A stretch of 64,000 bases of DNA from positions 62,001-126,000 of the forward strand of contig DATEFW010000011.1 of assembly GCA_035280425.1 (NCBI GenBank), read 5' to 3'. The notes under the pieces were generated by a model. The model did no database searches and was not told where the DNA came from. It was given only the letters and a program-made list of their open reading frames with translations. Position 1 is the stretch's first letter. The number at the start of each line of letters is the position of its first letter. Below are positions 9,332-18,353 of the stretch, in pieces. The translations under genes were made by a program, and so were the position numbers. Source of the stretch: QHXW01 sp035280425. GTDB lineage: Bacteria > Acidobacteriota > Terriglobia > Bryobacterales > Bryobacteraceae.

Positions 9332-9371
9332 TTTTTTGCGTACAGCCCGGCAATCAGCGTAAAGTAGTGGC

Positions 9372-10562
9372 TTGCCGGAACGCGAAAAAATCGTAGCGGG
9401 CGCCGTGCGTCACGCGATAGGATTGCCGCACAACGCGCAGGAGTTGGCGGATGCGCTCGGTATATTGGGAGCGCGGCGGCAGACCATCCATCTGTGCGGC
9501 GCATCTTCGAAGCGGCTGATGGCGGGGCCGATCGAACCGGCTGATGCCGTTGTCTCGACGGCCGGCATGACAAAAGTTCTCCAATACGAGCCGCGGGATC
9601 TCACCATCAGTGTCGAAGCGGGCATTCGTTATGCGGAGCTGAACCGCATCGTGGCGCAGAACCGCCAGATGATTCCGCTCGATCCGCCGTTTTCGGAGAC
9701 CGCAACCATCGGCGGCATCGTAGCCTCGAACTCCAGCGGGCCGAGGCGCAGGCTCTATGGAACGGCGCGCGATCTCGTCATCGGAATGAAATTCGCAACG
9801 CTCGAAGGCAAGCTCGTGCAATCGGGCGGCATGGTGGTGAAAAATGTTGCGGGCCTGGACATGGGCAAGCTTTTGATCGGCTCGTTCGGCACGCTGGCTG
9901 CTATCGCGGTGGTGAATTTCAAGCTCCTGCCCCGGCCAGCCGCCGAAGCGACCTTTCTTCTTTCGTTCGATACGCTGGATGAAGCGGTCGGCGCGCGCGA
10001 TGGCGCCCTGAAAAGCGTGCTTCCCATCGCGGCCATGGATCTGCTCAACCCGCTAGCCACCGCTCAACTCGGACACAAGGGATACCTGCTGGCGATCACG
10101 GTGGGCGGCAACTCCGGCGTAATCGAGCGATCGAGGCGCGAGCTCGCCGGACCGCATGTTGCGGTTCTCGAGGGCGCTGAAGCTGCGCGGTTCTGGCGGA
10201 ATGTAGAAGACTACACGCCGCACTTTCTCGACAAGTTCGCGCATGGCGCGGTGGTGCGCGCTTCGTGCACGCTCGCTCAGGTGAAAGATGTGTTTGGCTC
10301 GTTCGAAGCGGCGGCCATTGCGCGCGCGGGCTCGGGCGTGTGTTACGGATATTTCAGCCGTGCCGAGGCTGGCGCGCGCTGGGTGGCAGGCGCTGTCGAG
10401 CGCGGATGGAAAGCCGTTATCGAGTTTGCCCCGGAGGATCAGAAGCCCAATCTGGACCTCTGGCCGTCTCCCGGCAGCGACTTTGCGATGATGAAAAAGA
10501 TCAAGCAAATGTTTGATCCGAATCATTTGTTAAACCGTGGCCGACTCTTTCGTCTCATTTGA
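9372..10562 (+). CDS. glcE: GlcE-like FAD-binding glycolate oxidase subunit
   Basis: This 396-residue protein has an N-terminal FAD-binding-4 (VAO/PCMH) domain, with Gly-Gly-Ile-Val-Ala-Ser-Asn-Ser-Ser-Gly near residue 117 and Gly-Gly-Met-Val-Val-Lys-Asn-Val-Ala-Gly near residue 152, typical of GlcE. In studied systems GlcE works with GlcD and the iron-sulfur protein GlcF to oxidise glycolate to glyoxylate at the membrane. The start is TTG at 9372; no ATG or GTG in the frame is better placed. Its end overlaps the glcF-like start by 26 bases, so the two are translated together. No glcD lies in the window. It may serve another 2-hydroxy acid such as lactate. Confidence 0.87.
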   Translation: MPEREKIVAGAVRHAIGLPHNAQELADALGILGARRQTIHLCGASSKRLMAGPIEPADAVVSTAGMTKVLQYEPRDLTISVEAGIRYAELNRIVAQNRQMIPLDPPFSETATIGGIVASNSSGPRRRLYGTARDLVIGMKFATLEGKLVQSGGMVVKNVAGLDMGKLLIGSFGTLAAIAVVNFKLLPRPAAEATFLLSFDTLDEAVGARDGALKSVLPIAAMDLLNPLATAQLGHKGYLLAITVGGNSGVIERSRRELAGPHVAVLEGAEAARFWRNVEDYTPHFLDKFAHGAVVRASCTLAQVKDVFGSFEAAAIARAGSGVCYGYFSRAEAGARWVAGAVERGWKAVIEFAPEDQKPNLDLWPSPGSDFAMMKKIKQMFDPNHLLNRGRLFRLI

Positions 10563-11829
10563 TCGCCCGCAGCAAGCGGATCTGGACCGCTGTGTGCATT
10601 GCGGCCTTTGCCTTAATGCCTGCCCGACGTACCGCGAGCTGGGCGTCGAGATGGATTCGCCGCGAGGGCGCATTTATCAGATGGTGCAGGTCGCCGGCGG
10701 CGCGCCGGTCAGCGAGTCGTATATTGAGCATATCGAGCTGTGCCTGGCGTGCCGGGCGTGCGAGAGCGCGTGTCCATCGGGCGTGCAGTACGGGCGTTTG
10801 GTGGAAGCCGCGCGGGCGGAAATTGAAAATCGCGTGCGGCGCAAGCTCCCGGCGCGCATTCTGCGCCGGTTGGTTTTTGGAAGGCTGCTGCAATCGCCGG
10901 GATGGATGTCGGCCGCGGGCGCGGGCGCGTATCTTTATCAGGCGAGCGGGCTGCAAAAACTCGTTCGCGGTTCGGGTTTGTGGAGACTGCTGGGCAGGCT
11001 CGGCCGCCTCGAACAGCTTGCGCCTCCGGCTGAACCGCCGTTTTTCTTCAGCCAGATCGGCAAGACTTTTCCGGCCGAAGGAAAGCGCCGGTATCGCGTG
11101 GCGCTCATGGCCGGGTGCATCGCCAACGTCTCTTTCGCGCGGCTGAATGAAGCCACTGTGCGCGTGCTGCAAAAGAACGGTTGCGAGGTGGTGGTTCCCG
11201 CCGGACAAGGCTGCTGCGGCGCGCTGCACGTCCACGCCGGAATTCGCAGTGAGGCGCGAAAACTCGCGCGGCGGAACATCGACGCCGTCGCCGACGGCGG
11301 ATTCGACGCGATCATTACCAACGCCGCGGGCTGCGGCTCGACCCTAAAAGAATACAGCGAGCTGCTCAAGCACGATATCCATTACGCGGTCAAGGCTCTG
11401 GCCTTCAGCAAGCAAATGCGCGACGTGACCGAATTTCTTGCGTCGATTGAGCTCAATCGTGAAATGGGCGCTCTGGATGTGACGGTGACCTATCAGGATT
11501 CCTGCCATTTGGCGCACGGCCAGAAGATCCGCACCGCGCCGCGGCGGCTGCTGGCTCAAGTACCCGGCCTCAAATTCCACGAAATGCCGCTCTCGGACTT
11601 GTGCTGCGGCAGCGCCGGCATTTATAACGTGGTCGAAAACGAGATGGCGATGGCGGTTCTTGAAAAGAAGATGCAGAACGTTAATTCGACCGGCGCAGAA
11701 ATCATCGCCACGGCGAATCCGGGCTGCATGCTGCAGCTCGAAGCCGGCGTGAGAATTCACGGAAAAGGCCAGGGCGTCGTGCACGTTGTGGAGATTCTGG
11801 ACGAAGCCTACCGCAATAAGACCGGCTGA
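10537..11829 (+). CDS. glcF: GlcF-like iron-sulfur subunit (CCG-domain oxidoreductase)
   Basis: This 430-residue protein carries two 4Fe-4S ferredoxin motifs near the N-terminus (Cys-Val-His-Cys-Gly-Leu-Cys and Cys-Leu-Ala-Cys-Arg-Ala-Cys, residues about 22-75). Two cysteine-rich CCG domains follow, with Gly-Cys-Cys-Gly near residue 227 and Cys-Cys-Gly-Ser near 357. This is the architecture of GlcF, which passes electrons from the flavin subunits to quinone. The start is GTG at 10537, inside the upstream glcE-like gene. It converges with the orphan permease gene (35 bases between the stops). Confidence 0.9.
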   Translation: MADSFVSFDRPQQADLDRCVHCGLCLNACPTYRELGVEMDSPRGRIYQMVQVAGGAPVSESYIEHIELCLACRACESACPSGVQYGRLVEAARAEIENRVRRKLPARILRRLVFGRLLQSPGWMSAAGAGAYLYQASGLQKLVRGSGLWRLLGRLGRLEQLAPPAEPPFFFSQIGKTFPAEGKRRYRVALMAGCIANVSFARLNEATVRVLQKNGCEVVVPAGQGCCGALHVHAGIRSEARKLARRNIDAVADGGFDAIITNAAGCGSTLKEYSELLKHDIHYAVKALAFSKQMRDVTEFLASIELNREMGALDVTVTYQDSCHLAHGQKIRTAPRRLLAQVPGLKFHEMPLSDLCCGSAGIYNVVENEMAMAVLEKKMQNVNSTGAEIIATANPGCMLQLEAGVRIHGKGQGVVHVVEILDEAYRNKTG

Positions 11830-11864
11830 GGCCCCCGCGCCTTGTCTCTCCGCAGGCGCAACTC

Positions 11865-14363
11865 TCATTCATAGCGCAAAGCCCTCATTGGATCGATTCG
11901 CGCCGCCCGCCGCGCCGGGATGTATCCGGCCACGAGTGCCACCAGAGCCAGCGAAAGCGTTGCGCCAATAAGAACGAACGGATCGCTCGTCTTCACTCCG
12001 AACAGTTGCGAACCGATATAGCGGGTGAGCGCCAGCGCCGCCACCAGGCCGATCGCTGCGCCGGCAATAATCAGCAGACTGACTTCTTTCATCACCAGAC
12101 GCAGCACATCTTCAGGCAATGCGCCCAGAGCCATGCGCACGCCCATCTCCGCAGTCCGGCGGCCGACATTGAACGAAATGACGCCATACAGCCCGATCGC
12201 CGCCAGCAGCGTAGCCAGCAGACCGAACGCGCTGGCCAGCACGGCTACCAGGCGATCCCGGTAAACCGAATCCTCAACCTGCACGGTCATCGGGTTCATA
12301 TCGAACACCGGCAGATTAGCGTCCATGTTATGGACCAGCGTGCGGATCTCGGGTCCGAGCGCGCTCTCGGAGCCTGAAGTGCGAACGAAAAACGTAGCGC
12401 GCTCCAGCGGCGGGTCCTGGGGAAACGGGAGATAGATGAAAGGTTCGGCCTTTTCCCGCAGGCTCCCGTATTTGCTGTCCCGCACAATGCCGACCACCTC
12501 GCGATCCAGCTTCATGTTGTTCCCGCCGCCGAACGCCAGATGCTTTCCCAACACATTGCTCCCTGGCGAGTACCGTTTCACAAAAGCCTGGTTGACCATG
12601 ACTACTTTCGGCGCGCCCGCATCATCCCGATCGGTAAATTCCCGGCCGGCAATCAGCGGGATTCCCATCGTCCGGAAATAGTCCGGCGTGATGGCATCGA
12701 ATGACGCGCCGGTGTCTTCGTCCTCTTTCGCGCGATAGCCTTCAACTGTAATGTTGCCGCTTCTGCTGTTGCCGCCGAACGGGCCGCCGTTGGCTGCGCC
12801 GACCGAACGCGCGCGCGGCAAAGCTGCGACGCGCTGCCGCAACTCGCGATAGAATTCCCAGCCGCGCGTGGCATCGTAGCCGCTTAAGCTCGGATCAACC
12901 GAAAATCGCAATAGCTTTTCCGCGCGGAATCCTGGATCTTCCGTCATCAGGTTGTAAAGGCTGCGGCCGAATAATCCCGCGGCCACCAGCAGCGCGAGCG
13001 AGAGCGCCACCTGCGCGACGATAAAGATCCGGCGGAACTGCGCCTGTCCGCCGCCTGACGCAACATTCGCCGCCTGCTCTTTGAGCGCGCCGCTGACATC
13101 CGGCCGTGCCGACGCAACCGCCGGCGCCAGGCCAAAAATCAGTCCGGTAATTACCGACAGCGCGAGGCTGAATCCGAACATGCGCGCATCGACGTTGCCG
13201 GCAAGCCAGCCGCCCGTGGCGTCCGCCGGCAAAAGGCTCAGCAGCGCATCCGTCGTCCAGCCCGACGCCACGAGGCCGACAGCGCCGCCCGCGACCGCAA
13301 CCATCAGGCTCTCTATCAATAATTGCCGCACGATTGCGCTGCGCGAAGCCCCGATCGCCAGCCGGATCGCGATTTCTTTCTGCCGCGCCGAGGCGCGCGC
13401 CAGCATCAGGTTCGCCACGTTGGCGCACGCAATCAGCAGCACCAGCCCGACCATCGCCAGCAGCGCCACCAGCGGCGTCTGCCAGTCCGCGCGCAGCGGA
13501 TTGATTCCCTGCGCCGCCGGCCGCAGCTCCAGTTGCTGCGCCAGAAACTGTTCGCGCCCGCGAGCCGAAGGCGGCTTCTTCAGGCGTGCCAGCTCGTCCT
13601 CGGAAATCGCGCGGTACTCGACGCGCATCGCCGCGGCCGCCTGCGTGATGGATACTCCCGGTTTTAGCCGCGCGAAAATGTCCAGCCAGCGAATTTCGCG
13701 GTCATCCAGCCCGTCCCAGGTCGGCGTCGCCTCGCCCTTCATGGCGATCGGCAGCAGAACGTCCGGCGTCTGGCCGCTCAACACCCCATGAAATCCCGCG
13801 GGCGCGACCCCGATCACAATCATCGGGTGATCGTTCACGATCACTTTCTGGCCAATCACGTCCCCGCGCCCGCCAAACCGCCGCTTCCAGTAACCGTTGC
13901 TGAGCATCACCACCGGATGCGCGCCCGGAGCGCCGTCGTCCTCCGGCGTAAGAACCCGGCCGGCCGCGGCTCCCACGCCGAGCACCTCGAAGAAATTCCC
14001 GGTCACCAGCTCGGCGCCTGCGCGCTCGGTTTTGCCTTCGTAAGCCAGGCTCACCGGCGCACGCGCACGCGCGATCATTCCGCTAAAAACCTGGCTGCGG
14101 TCGCGCAGGTCTTTATACATCGGGTACGAAAAAACCGATTCGCCGTTATCGCTCGTGCTCCGGCCGTTGCGCTGCCCATCGGTGTGCAGCACGACGAGCC
14201 GCTCGGGCTCGGCGACCGGCAGCATCCGAAACATCACCTGATTGAGCAGCGAAAAAATGGACGTGTTGGCGCCGATACCCAGTGCCAGCGAAGCCACGGC
14301 GACCAGCGTGAACACCGGGCTGCGCCGCAGCGTGCGCAGACCAAAGCGCAGATCATGCCACAT
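11865..14363 (-). CDS. ADOP-type orphan ABC permease (MacB_PCD-FtsX x2)
   Basis: This 832-residue membrane protein has the MacB-like plan. A first helix is near residues 15-40 (Ser-Leu-Ala-Leu-Gly-Ile-Gly-Ala-Asn-Thr). A large periplasmic MacB_PCD domain is followed by a three-helix FtsX domain near 290-410, a second periplasmic domain, and a last FtsX domain near 710-825 that ends in an Arg-Arg-Ala-Ala-x-Ile-Asp-Pro motif. No ATP-binding subunit and no membrane-fusion protein is adjacent. This matches the acidobacterial duplicated orphan permease type, whose role is unknown. It resembles the two tandem permeases at 42945-47828. The next gene upstream is a complete ABC exporter (gap 28 bases), probably unrelated in mechanism. 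Confidence 0.9.
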   Translation of the reverse strand: MWHDLRFGLRTLRRSPVFTLVAVASLALGIGANTSIFSLLNQVMFRMLPVAEPERLVVLHTDGQRNGRSTSDNGESVFSYPMYKDLRDRSQVFSGMIARARAPVSLAYEGKTERAGAELVTGNFFEVLGVGAAAGRVLTPEDDGAPGAHPVVMLSNGYWKRRFGGRGDVIGQKVIVNDHPMIVIGVAPAGFHGVLSGQTPDVLLPIAMKGEATPTWDGLDDREIRWLDIFARLKPGVSITQAAAAMRVEYRAISEDELARLKKPPSARGREQFLAQQLELRPAAQGINPLRADWQTPLVALLAMVGLVLLIACANVANLMLARASARQKEIAIRLAIGASRSAIVRQLLIESLMVAVAGGAVGLVASGWTTDALLSLLPADATGGWLAGNVDARMFGFSLALSVITGLIFGLAPAVASARPDVSGALKEQAANVASGGGQAQFRRIFIVAQVALSLALLVAAGLFGRSLYNLMTEDPGFRAEKLLRFSVDPSLSGYDATRGWEFYRELRQRVAALPRARSVGAANGGPFGGNSRSGNITVEGYRAKEDEDTGASFDAITPDYFRTMGIPLIAGREFTDRDDAGAPKVVMVNQAFVKRYSPGSNVLGKHLAFGGGNNMKLDREVVGIVRDSKYGSLREKAEPFIYLPFPQDPPLERATFFVRTSGSESALGPEIRTLVHNMDANLPVFDMNPMTVQVEDSVYRDRLVAVLASAFGLLATLLAAIGLYGVISFNVGRRTAEMGVRMALGALPEDVLRLVMKEVSLLIIAGAAIGLVAALALTRYIGSQLFGVKTSDPFVLIGATLSLALVALVAGYIPARRAARIDPMRALRYE

Positions 14364-14391
14364 GCGGCAATTGTATCGCTGGACCGGGGGG

Positions 14392-16257
14392 TTACAGGTT
14401 CGAAACTTGCTCTCGCGCCGGCCCGTCGACGGGTTCCACCACCGGCCCCGCCCGCTCCTGGTCCTTGTACTGCAACTGGTAAAGCTTCCAGTAAATGCCG
14501 CGCTGCGCCAGCAATTCCTGGTGGCTGCCCTGCTCGCGCAGCCTGCCCTTGTGCATCACCAGAATCCGGTCGGCGCGCTGGATGGTCGAAAGCCGGTGCG
14601 CAATGATGATCGATGTCCGCCCTTCGACCATTCGCGCCAGCGCGTCGCGCACGCGAAATTCTGTCTCCGTGTCGACGCTCGAAGTCGCCTCGTCCAGAAT
14701 TAGAAACCGCGGCCGGTGCGCCAGCGCGCGCGCAAAGCTGATGAGCTGCTTCTGCCCCGTCGAGAGCGAGCTGCCGCGCTCGCGAATCGGCTGCCGGAAA
14801 CCATCGGGCAGCGAGCGAATGAAATCCATCAGGTTCACCTGCTCCGCCGCTTCCGCCACGTCTTCCTGCGCGATCGTGTCCGTGCCCAGCCGGATGTTGT
14901 CTTCAATCGTGCCGGTGAACAGGTAGGGATCCTGGAGCACCACCCCGAACTGCCGCCGCACTTCGAGCGGATCCATCTCCCGGATATCCACGCCGCCAAT
15001 GCGGATGCTTCCCTTCTGCACGTCGTAAAAACGCAGCAGCAGGCTGATGGTCGTGGTCTTCCCCGCCCCCGTGTGGCCCACGATCGCGATCGTCTCGCCC
15101 GGCGCGATCCGGAAACTCACGTCGCGCAGCACCCAGTCCTCATCTTTGTAAGCGAACCACACGTGATCGAATTCAATATCCGCCGGCGCTACCGGCACCT
15201 CGCGCGGCGCTTCCGGCGGCAGAATGATCGCCGCCGTATCCAGCAGCTTGAACACGCGCTCCGACGACGCCATGGCCGATTGCAAAATGTTGTACTTCTC
15301 GCTCAAATCCTGAATCGGCCGGAAAAAGCGCAGCCCGTATTGCAGAAACGCGACGATCACGCCTAGCGTCATCGTGCTTCGCTCAACGCGCCATCCGCCG
15401 TACGAAATGATGGACGCCAGCGCCAGCGTCGAGAGAAATTCCACGATCGGGTAAAACCAGCCGTAGGAAATGATCGTGTCCTTATACGCGTCCATGTGCT
15501 GCCGGTTGATCTTCTCGAACTCTTCTTGGCTCTTGCGCTCGCGGTTAAAGAGCTGCAGCACGATGATGCCGACAATATGCTCCTGCAAGTACGCGTTGAT
15601 CCGCGCGATCGCGATGCGGATCCGCCGGTAGCTCGCGGTCACCGTTCTCCGGAAGACCACAGTCGTGATCACCACAAAGGGCATCACCGCCAGCATCAGA
15701 CCAGTCAGCGGCGGGCTCAGCCGGAACATGATCGCCACGATGAAGCTCAGCGTCAGCACATCGCCCAGGATCATGACCAGCCCCGAGGCGAACAGCTCGT
15801 TCAGTACTTCCACGTCGGTGGTAACGCGCGTGACCAGCCGCCCGATGGGATTGCGGTCGTAAAACGCGATGTCCAGCCGCTGGAGATGCGTCATCAGCTC
15901 CCGCCGCAAGTCGAACATGGCGCGCTGGCCGGTGTACTGCATGATGTAAGCCTGGCCGAACGCCGAAATAAATCCGCCTACCAGAACGAACAGATAGATC
16001 GCCGCAATCTGTGTCAAACCGGTCCAGCGGTCGGCCGAGAGATAGGGATCGATCGGCGTGGTGAAATTCCGTGCTGTCGGGGCGAGATACCGGTCCACAG
16101 CAATCTTGGTGAGCAGCGGACCGCAAACCTGCAGCGCCGAATACACCAGCAGAAAAACCAGCGACAGCGCAATGTACCATCCGTACGGCCGCAAATATCC
16201 CAGCAGCCGGCGCATCAAACTCGAGTCGTATGCCTTGGCGAGGACCTCTTCTTCCAC
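14392..16257 (-). CDS. ABC exporter, fused membrane and ATPase domains (MsbA/MdlB-like)
   Basis: This 621-residue half-transporter has six membrane helices in residues about 25-320 and an ATPase domain after about 360. Walker A (GHTGAGKTT) is at 394-402, the signature Leu-Ser-Thr-Gly-Gln near 500, and Walker B (Phe-Leu-Ile-Leu-Asp-Glu) near 525 followed by Ala-Thr-Ser-Ser. Such homo- or heterodimers export lipids, lipopeptides or drugs from the inner membrane. The start is GTG at 16257. It lies just upstream of the orphan permease gene on the same strand and is divergent from the GH20 gene (33 bases between starts). The substrate is unknown. Confidence 0.93.
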   Translation of the reverse strand: MEEEVLAKAYDSSLMRRLLGYLRPYGWYIALSLVFLLVYSALQVCGPLLTKIAVDRYLAPTARNFTTPIDPYLSADRWTGLTQIAAIYLFVLVGGFISAFGQAYIMQYTGQRAMFDLRRELMTHLQRLDIAFYDRNPIGRLVTRVTTDVEVLNELFASGLVMILGDVLTLSFIVAIMFRLSPPLTGLMLAVMPFVVITTVVFRRTVTASYRRIRIAIARINAYLQEHIVGIIVLQLFNRERKSQEEFEKINRQHMDAYKDTIISYGWFYPIVEFLSTLALASIISYGGWRVERSTMTLGVIVAFLQYGLRFFRPIQDLSEKYNILQSAMASSERVFKLLDTAAIILPPEAPREVPVAPADIEFDHVWFAYKDEDWVLRDVSFRIAPGETIAIVGHTGAGKTTTISLLLRFYDVQKGSIRIGGVDIREMDPLEVRRQFGVVLQDPYLFTGTIEDNIRLGTDTIAQEDVAEAAEQVNLMDFIRSLPDGFRQPIRERGSSLSTGQKQLISFARALAHRPRFLILDEATSSVDTETEFRVRDALARMVEGRTSIIIAHRLSTIQRADRILVMHKGRLREQGSHQELLAQRGIYWKLYQLQYKDQERAGPVVEPVDGPAREQVSNL

Positions 16258-16290
16258 TGCTCTTAGCCTATCATTGTCGATAAGCGATTT

Positions 16291-18336
16291 ATGCGAAAGC
16301 GTACATTGGGATGCTGGTGGATTATGGGATTATGCGCGTTTGTTGCGGCTCGCGCCGGTGCGGCAGAGCTAAATCTGATGCCCGTTCCCGCCCAGGTCAC
16401 GCCGGGCCAGGGTGAGCTCAAAATTGAGCAGACCTTCCGGATCTCACTTACCGGCTACACCGAACCCAGGCTCGAGCGCGCCGCGCAACGCCTGATCCGT
16501 CACATCGAGCGCAAGACCGGCATGCCGCTCCCCGAAGATCTGCTCAGCGATTCCTCGCAGGCCACGCTCGAAATCCGAACGGCTCGTGCGAGTGAAACCG
16601 TCCAAAAGCTTGGTGAAGATGAGAGCTACACGCTGGATGTCACACCCTCTGGCGCGCATGTCGCCGCTGCCACTCCGCTCGGCGCTCTGCGCGGCATGGA
16701 AACGTTCGTGCAATTGATTGAAACCGGCACGAATGGGTTCCTCATCCCCGCGGTCCATATCGAAGACCGCCCGCGCTTTCCCTGGCGCGGCCTGTCCTTC
16801 GATGTCGCACGCCACTGGATGCCCATCGATGTCGTCGAGCGCACGCTGGACGGCATGGCCGCCGTCAAGCTCAATGTGTTCCACTGGCACCTTTCCGATG
16901 ATCAGGGCTTCCGCGTCGAATGCAAGACATTCCCCAAGCTCCACCAGCTCGGTTCCGACGGCCGTTACTACACGCAGGACCAGGTCCGCGAAATCATCGC
17001 CTACGCCCGCGAGCGCGGCATTCGCGTTGTCCCGGAATTCGACATGCCCGGCCATACGACCGCATGGTTTGCCGGCTACCCCGTGCTGGCCAGCGCTCCC
17101 GGACCTTACAGCATCGAGCGCAAATGGGGAATCTTCGATCCGACGATCGACCCCACGCGCGACGAAGTTTACCAGTTCCTCGACCAGTTCATCGGCGAAA
17201 TGGCCGCGCTATTCCCGGATGAATATTTCCACATCGGCGGCGACGAGGTGAACGGGAAGCAATGGAGCAGCAATCCGCGCATTCAAGCCTTCCTGCGCGA
17301 CCACGGCCTCAAAGACAACGCCGCGCTGCAGGCGTATTTCAACCGCCGCCTTCAGCCCATCGTCCGAAAGCACGGCAAGAAAGTGATCGGCTGGGATGAA
17401 ATTTTCGATCCCAGCCTGCCCAAAGACATCGTCATTCAATCCTGGCGCGGGCAGAAGTCGCTGGCGGAAGCCGCCCGTCTCGGCTACTCGGGCATTTTGT
17501 CGGCCGGCTACTATCTCGATCTCATGAAGTCCGCGGCATTTCACTATGCCGTCGATCCGCTCGAAAACGAAACGGCATCGCTCGATGCCGATCAGAAGGG
17601 GCGCATCTTGGGCGGCGAAGCGGCCATGTGGGTCGAATACGCCACTCCCGAAAACATCGACATGCGCCTCTGGCCGCGCCTGGCCGCTATTGCCGAGCGC
17701 TTCTGGTCGCCGGAAAACGTAAAAGACACCGCGTCCATGTACCGGCGGCTCGCATCGATCAGCCGCGAGCTCGAACGCCTCGGCCTCGCGCATCGCTCAT
17801 CACACCGCCTGATGCTCGAACGCTTAGCTGGAGATCGTCCCGTCGCTCCGCTGAGCATTCTTTCGGCCGTTCTCGAGCCGGTAAAGGAATACTCGCGCGA
17901 GAAAGCCCGCCAGTACACGCAATTCACGCCGCTGAACCGTCTGGTGGACGCGACTTTTCCTGAAAGCGATACGGCCCGCGAGTTTCGAGAGTCGGTTGAC
18001 TGCGCGCTGTCTGGTGGAAATCAGAGCCAATCCTGCCGGAGCCAGGTGATGGCGCAACTCGAGCACTGGCGCGCCAACGATGCCGCACTCCGGCCGGTTC
18101 TTCAAGGCTCGTTTTTGTTAGAGGAAGTTGTGCCTGTCGCCGAAACCGTCGCCGGGCTGGCGCAGGCCGGCATCGAGGCGCTCGATTACCTGGCGAAGCA
18201 GAGCAAGCCGCCCGAGTCCTGGACCCGGCGCCAGATGACTCTCATGGAAACCGCTTCGCAGCCGCACGCCGAGTTGCTGATCCTGATCGCGCCGCCGGTG
18301 CAGAAGCTGGTCGAAGCCGCCTCCAATATTCATTAG
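16291..18336 (+). CDS. Secreted beta-N-acetylhexosaminidase, GH20
   Basis: This 681-residue enzyme begins with a signal peptide (about 1-25). A GH20b-type N-terminal domain (about 30-155) precedes the catalytic barrel (about 160-490). The catalytic pair Asp318-Glu319 lies in the His-Ile-Gly-Gly-Asp-Glu motif of family 20, where Glu is the acid/base and Asp supports the substrate acetamido group. It would release terminal N-acetylglucosamine or N-acetylgalactosamine from chitin oligomers, peptidoglycan fragments or glycans outside the cytoplasm. The last 180 residues are helical and of unknown role. It converges with the AraC regulator gene. Confidence 0.94.
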   Translation: MRKRTLGCWWIMGLCAFVAARAGAAELNLMPVPAQVTPGQGELKIEQTFRISLTGYTEPRLERAAQRLIRHIERKTGMPLPEDLLSDSSQATLEIRTARASETVQKLGEDESYTLDVTPSGAHVAAATPLGALRGMETFVQLIETGTNGFLIPAVHIEDRPRFPWRGLSFDVARHWMPIDVVERTLDGMAAVKLNVFHWHLSDDQGFRVECKTFPKLHQLGSDGRYYTQDQVREIIAYARERGIRVVPEFDMPGHTTAWFAGYPVLASAPGPYSIERKWGIFDPTIDPTRDEVYQFLDQFIGEMAALFPDEYFHIGGDEVNGKQWSSNPRIQAFLRDHGLKDNAALQAYFNRRLQPIVRKHGKKVIGWDEIFDPSLPKDIVIQSWRGQKSLAEAARLGYSGILSAGYYLDLMKSAAFHYAVDPLENETASLDADQKGRILGGEAAMWVEYATPENIDMRLWPRLAAIAERFWSPENVKDTASMYRRLASISRELERLGLAHRSSHRLMLERLAGDRPVAPLSILSAVLEPVKEYSREKARQYTQFTPLNRLVDATFPESDTAREFRESVDCALSGGNQSQSCRSQVMAQLEHWRANDAALRPVLQGSFLLEEVVPVAETVAGLAQAGIEALDYLAKQSKPPESWTRRQMTLMETASQPHAELLILIAPPVQKLVEAASNIH

Positions 18337-18353
18337 CGTGCAACAGCCCGCGT

